DNA from: Paraniabella hibiscisoli
GTDB taxonomy: Bacteria; Bacteroidota; Bacteroidia; Chitinophagales; Chitinophagaceae
DNA: 64,000 nucleotides
Direction: 5' to 3'
Assembly: GCF_022512515.1 (NCBI RefSeq)
Contig: NZ_JAKWBK010000003.1
Span: forward strand, 676,567 to 740,566
Shown: positions 62,576 to 64,000 of the stretch, piece after piece
Layout: each line of letters begins with the position of its first letter
How positions within the stretch are numbered: the first letter of the stretch is position 1
Notes under the pieces: model-generated
What the model saw: only the letters and a program-made list of their open reading frames with translations
Told to the model about the DNA's origin: nothing
Databases searched by the model: none
Position numbers and translations under genes: made by a program

Positions 62576-63339
62576 CTATAAATTAAATAATTTTTTCGCG
62601 TTATTTGTTGTAACCTCCGCAATCTCTTCAATAGGCATTCCCATTGCCTCTGATAATTTTTGTGCGATCAATGGAAGATAAGATGGTTCATTTCTTTTTC
62701 CTCTGTAAGGTACCGGGGCCAGGTATGGCGCATCCGTTTCTAATACGACCCTTTGCAGCCCTGTCTGCTTAATCACTTCATCTAAACCAGACTTCTTAAA
62801 AGTGATTACCCCTCCAATACCCAAATAAAACCCCTGGTCGATAATCTCTTGAGCTTCCTCCACGCTCCCCCAAAACAATGAAAAACGCCTCTTAATCCAG
62901 TACCCGTATATTGAGACACTACATCGATACATTCTTTTGTTGAGCTACGGCTGTGGATGACTATAGGCAGGTCATATTGGATTGCCCATTCTATTTGCTG
63001 TTTAAAAGCAATGTATTGCTGCTCCTTAAAGGTCACATCCCAATAAAAGTCAAGCCCGGTTTCGCCGATCGCTACAAACTTCCGTTGTTCCAGGTAGTTA
63101 CCAATCAAATCAAGCTCCTGCTTAAAATCTTCCTTTACTGAACAGGGATGCAAACCCATCATACTCAGGCATGTTACAGGCGCTACAGCCTCCATGTCGA
63201 GCATCGATTTATGAGATTGAGTATCTATCGCCGGCATCAAAACAGTAGTAACGTTAGCTCTCAGCGCTCTTTCTAAAAATTCATTTTTCTCTTCTAAAAG
63301 CTGCTCGGAATAGATATGAGCATGCGTATCTATAAACAT
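62576..63339 (-). CDS. tatD: TatD-family metal-dependent hydrolase (frameshifted)
   Basis: About 254 residues, normal length, after adding one G at the run near 62867-62871 (FHCFGGSVEEAQEII). TIM-barrel metallohydrolase marks: FIDTHAHIYSEQL (HxH), MMGLHPCSV, AIGETGLDFYWD, PIVIHSRSSTKECI and RVVLETDAPYLAPVPYRG. Members are DNases/phosphodiesterases acting in DNA quality control; the exact substrate is unproven. Confidence 0.93.
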
Positions 63340-63445
63340 TTTTCAATTTTTTATTGAATATCTTAGATTTTATCTAAAATATAATTTTCTTTTTTATATG
63401 TGTACAAAAAAATTAACTTCATCGCAAGTTTTCATAGGGTACGGA

Positions 63446-63888
63446 TTAAAAATCAAACTCAATTGATCGGCAGCTGTGAAAGCGGCTTTCCTGGCGGGCA
63501 CCAGGAGGAAGCGGATGTTCAATCCGGAAAGAACGGATCGTCTTTAAGATACGTAGCCATTCTTTCACATCTGCTGCAGGATAGCTCTGTTTTAGGGTGA
63601 TGGCACATTCCAGTGTGCTCTTAGTAGCACGGGCCTGCCATTGATCGTAAACTGCCCGCTGCAGTTTTAAATCACGTGCGCCACCAAAATGCTGATATTT
63701 TCACTTCCAACACTGGAAGCCGTTCGCAGCGACACTTTCAGTCGGGTACAAGTTAGTGAAAACTCACGTATAAAAAGCGGGTTCTGCCCATTCCAAAAAG
63801 TAGTAATAGTCGTATCCCTGTTAAAATGTAATTTTCTTTAACCAGGTTTTAATTGAAATCGTGCCGGGACTGCTACTGATGTTTCCAT
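63446..63888 (-). CDS. Unknown protein, frame disrupted
   Basis: A minus-strand coding pattern of about 147 codons can be followed from ATG 63888 (METSVAVPARFQLKPG) through ITTFWNGQNPLFIREFSLTC and RLKVSLRTASSVGSE to QHFGGARDLKLQRAVYDQWQ and a stop at 63446-63448, if one A is added near 63693 and an in-frame TAA near 63840 is taken as error. I do not recognise the family. The reading is plausible from its protein-like composition, but this is the least certain gene in the window. Confidence 0.35.
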
Positions 63889-64000
63889 TTTACAATTGTT
63901 GTTATGTTGATGCATGATCTAACAAGAAACTTTTACCGTTATTCCTTTGCTTGCAGGTTGAGCATACCTGCACATCGCTGCCAAAAATTTTAGGTTTTGC

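Noticed and set aside
63400..63600. Small plus-strand protein after tatD
   Set aside because: It is antisense to a better coding pattern on the minus strand (63446-63888) and has no recognisable features.

Overview
The window comes from a Bacteroidota genome, most likely Chitinophagaceae. Evidence: SusC/SusD uptake genes with STN, FecR and ECF-sigma partners; GH97 and GH28 enzymes; a prokaryotic CCDC81-type HU protein; lipoproteins of the CxKK(D/E) type; and several promoters with the Bacteroidota -7 element TAnnTTTG. GC is moderate. No phage, CRISPR array or IS element was seen.

The sequence itself has a defect that governs the annotation. About 65 single-base frameshifts interrupt roughly 30 of about 47 protein genes. 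Nearly all are one-base losses, mostly in mononucleotide runs, and they fall in housekeeping genes (sucD, pyrF, prpC, maeB) as often as in accessory ones. They look like unpolished assembly errors, not pseudogenes. Coordinates below give the repaired genes, and each entry says where the frame breaks.

Layout. 1-3.9 kb: a sulfur-metabolism encapsulin locus (serine O-acetyltransferase, Family 2A encapsulin shell, and cysteine desulfurase with a long disordered N-terminal extension). 4-10.2 kb: PepSY-like protein, two-component system, ankyrin lipoprotein and sugar porter, divergent from a GH28 pectinase-type enzyme. 10.2-11.8 kb: two unknown envelope proteins. 12-22.2 kb: four separate genes for large secreted proteins with unrelated N-terminal domains and one shared C-terminal module. 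In that module an FN3-like domain is interrupted by a two-helix membrane hairpin ending in a lipobox-like cysteine. 22.8-34.1 kb: one operon-like series, ECF sigma, FecR, SusC, SusD, two lipoproteins and a zinc metalloprotease, probably a protein or peptide scavenging system. 34.2-45 kb: orphan holin-like protein, XRE regulator, YjbQ, nitronate monooxygenase, GH97, tRNA-Arg, pyrF, sdaA and two FKBP lipoproteins. 45-52.7 kb: HU-CCDC81 protein, S41 protease, malic enzyme, MlaE/MlaF-type ABC pair and sucD. 52.8-57.7 kb: a very large outer-membrane beta-barrel protein and a DUF4143-type ATPase preceded by four repeats spaced exactly 32 bp apart. 57.7-61.3 kb: prpB-prpC-prpD for propionyl-CoA use by the 2-methylcitrate cycle. 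61.4-64 kb: two very small membrane/lipoprotein genes, an intact tRNA-Ser flanked by two degenerate tRNA-Ser copies that carry related palindromic inserts, tatD, and an unknown gene.

Most notable are the encapsulin sulfur locus (a known family), the membrane-hairpin C-terminal module in four paralogous tails (not one I know to be described), the 32-bp phased operator-like array, and the decayed tRNA-Ser cluster.
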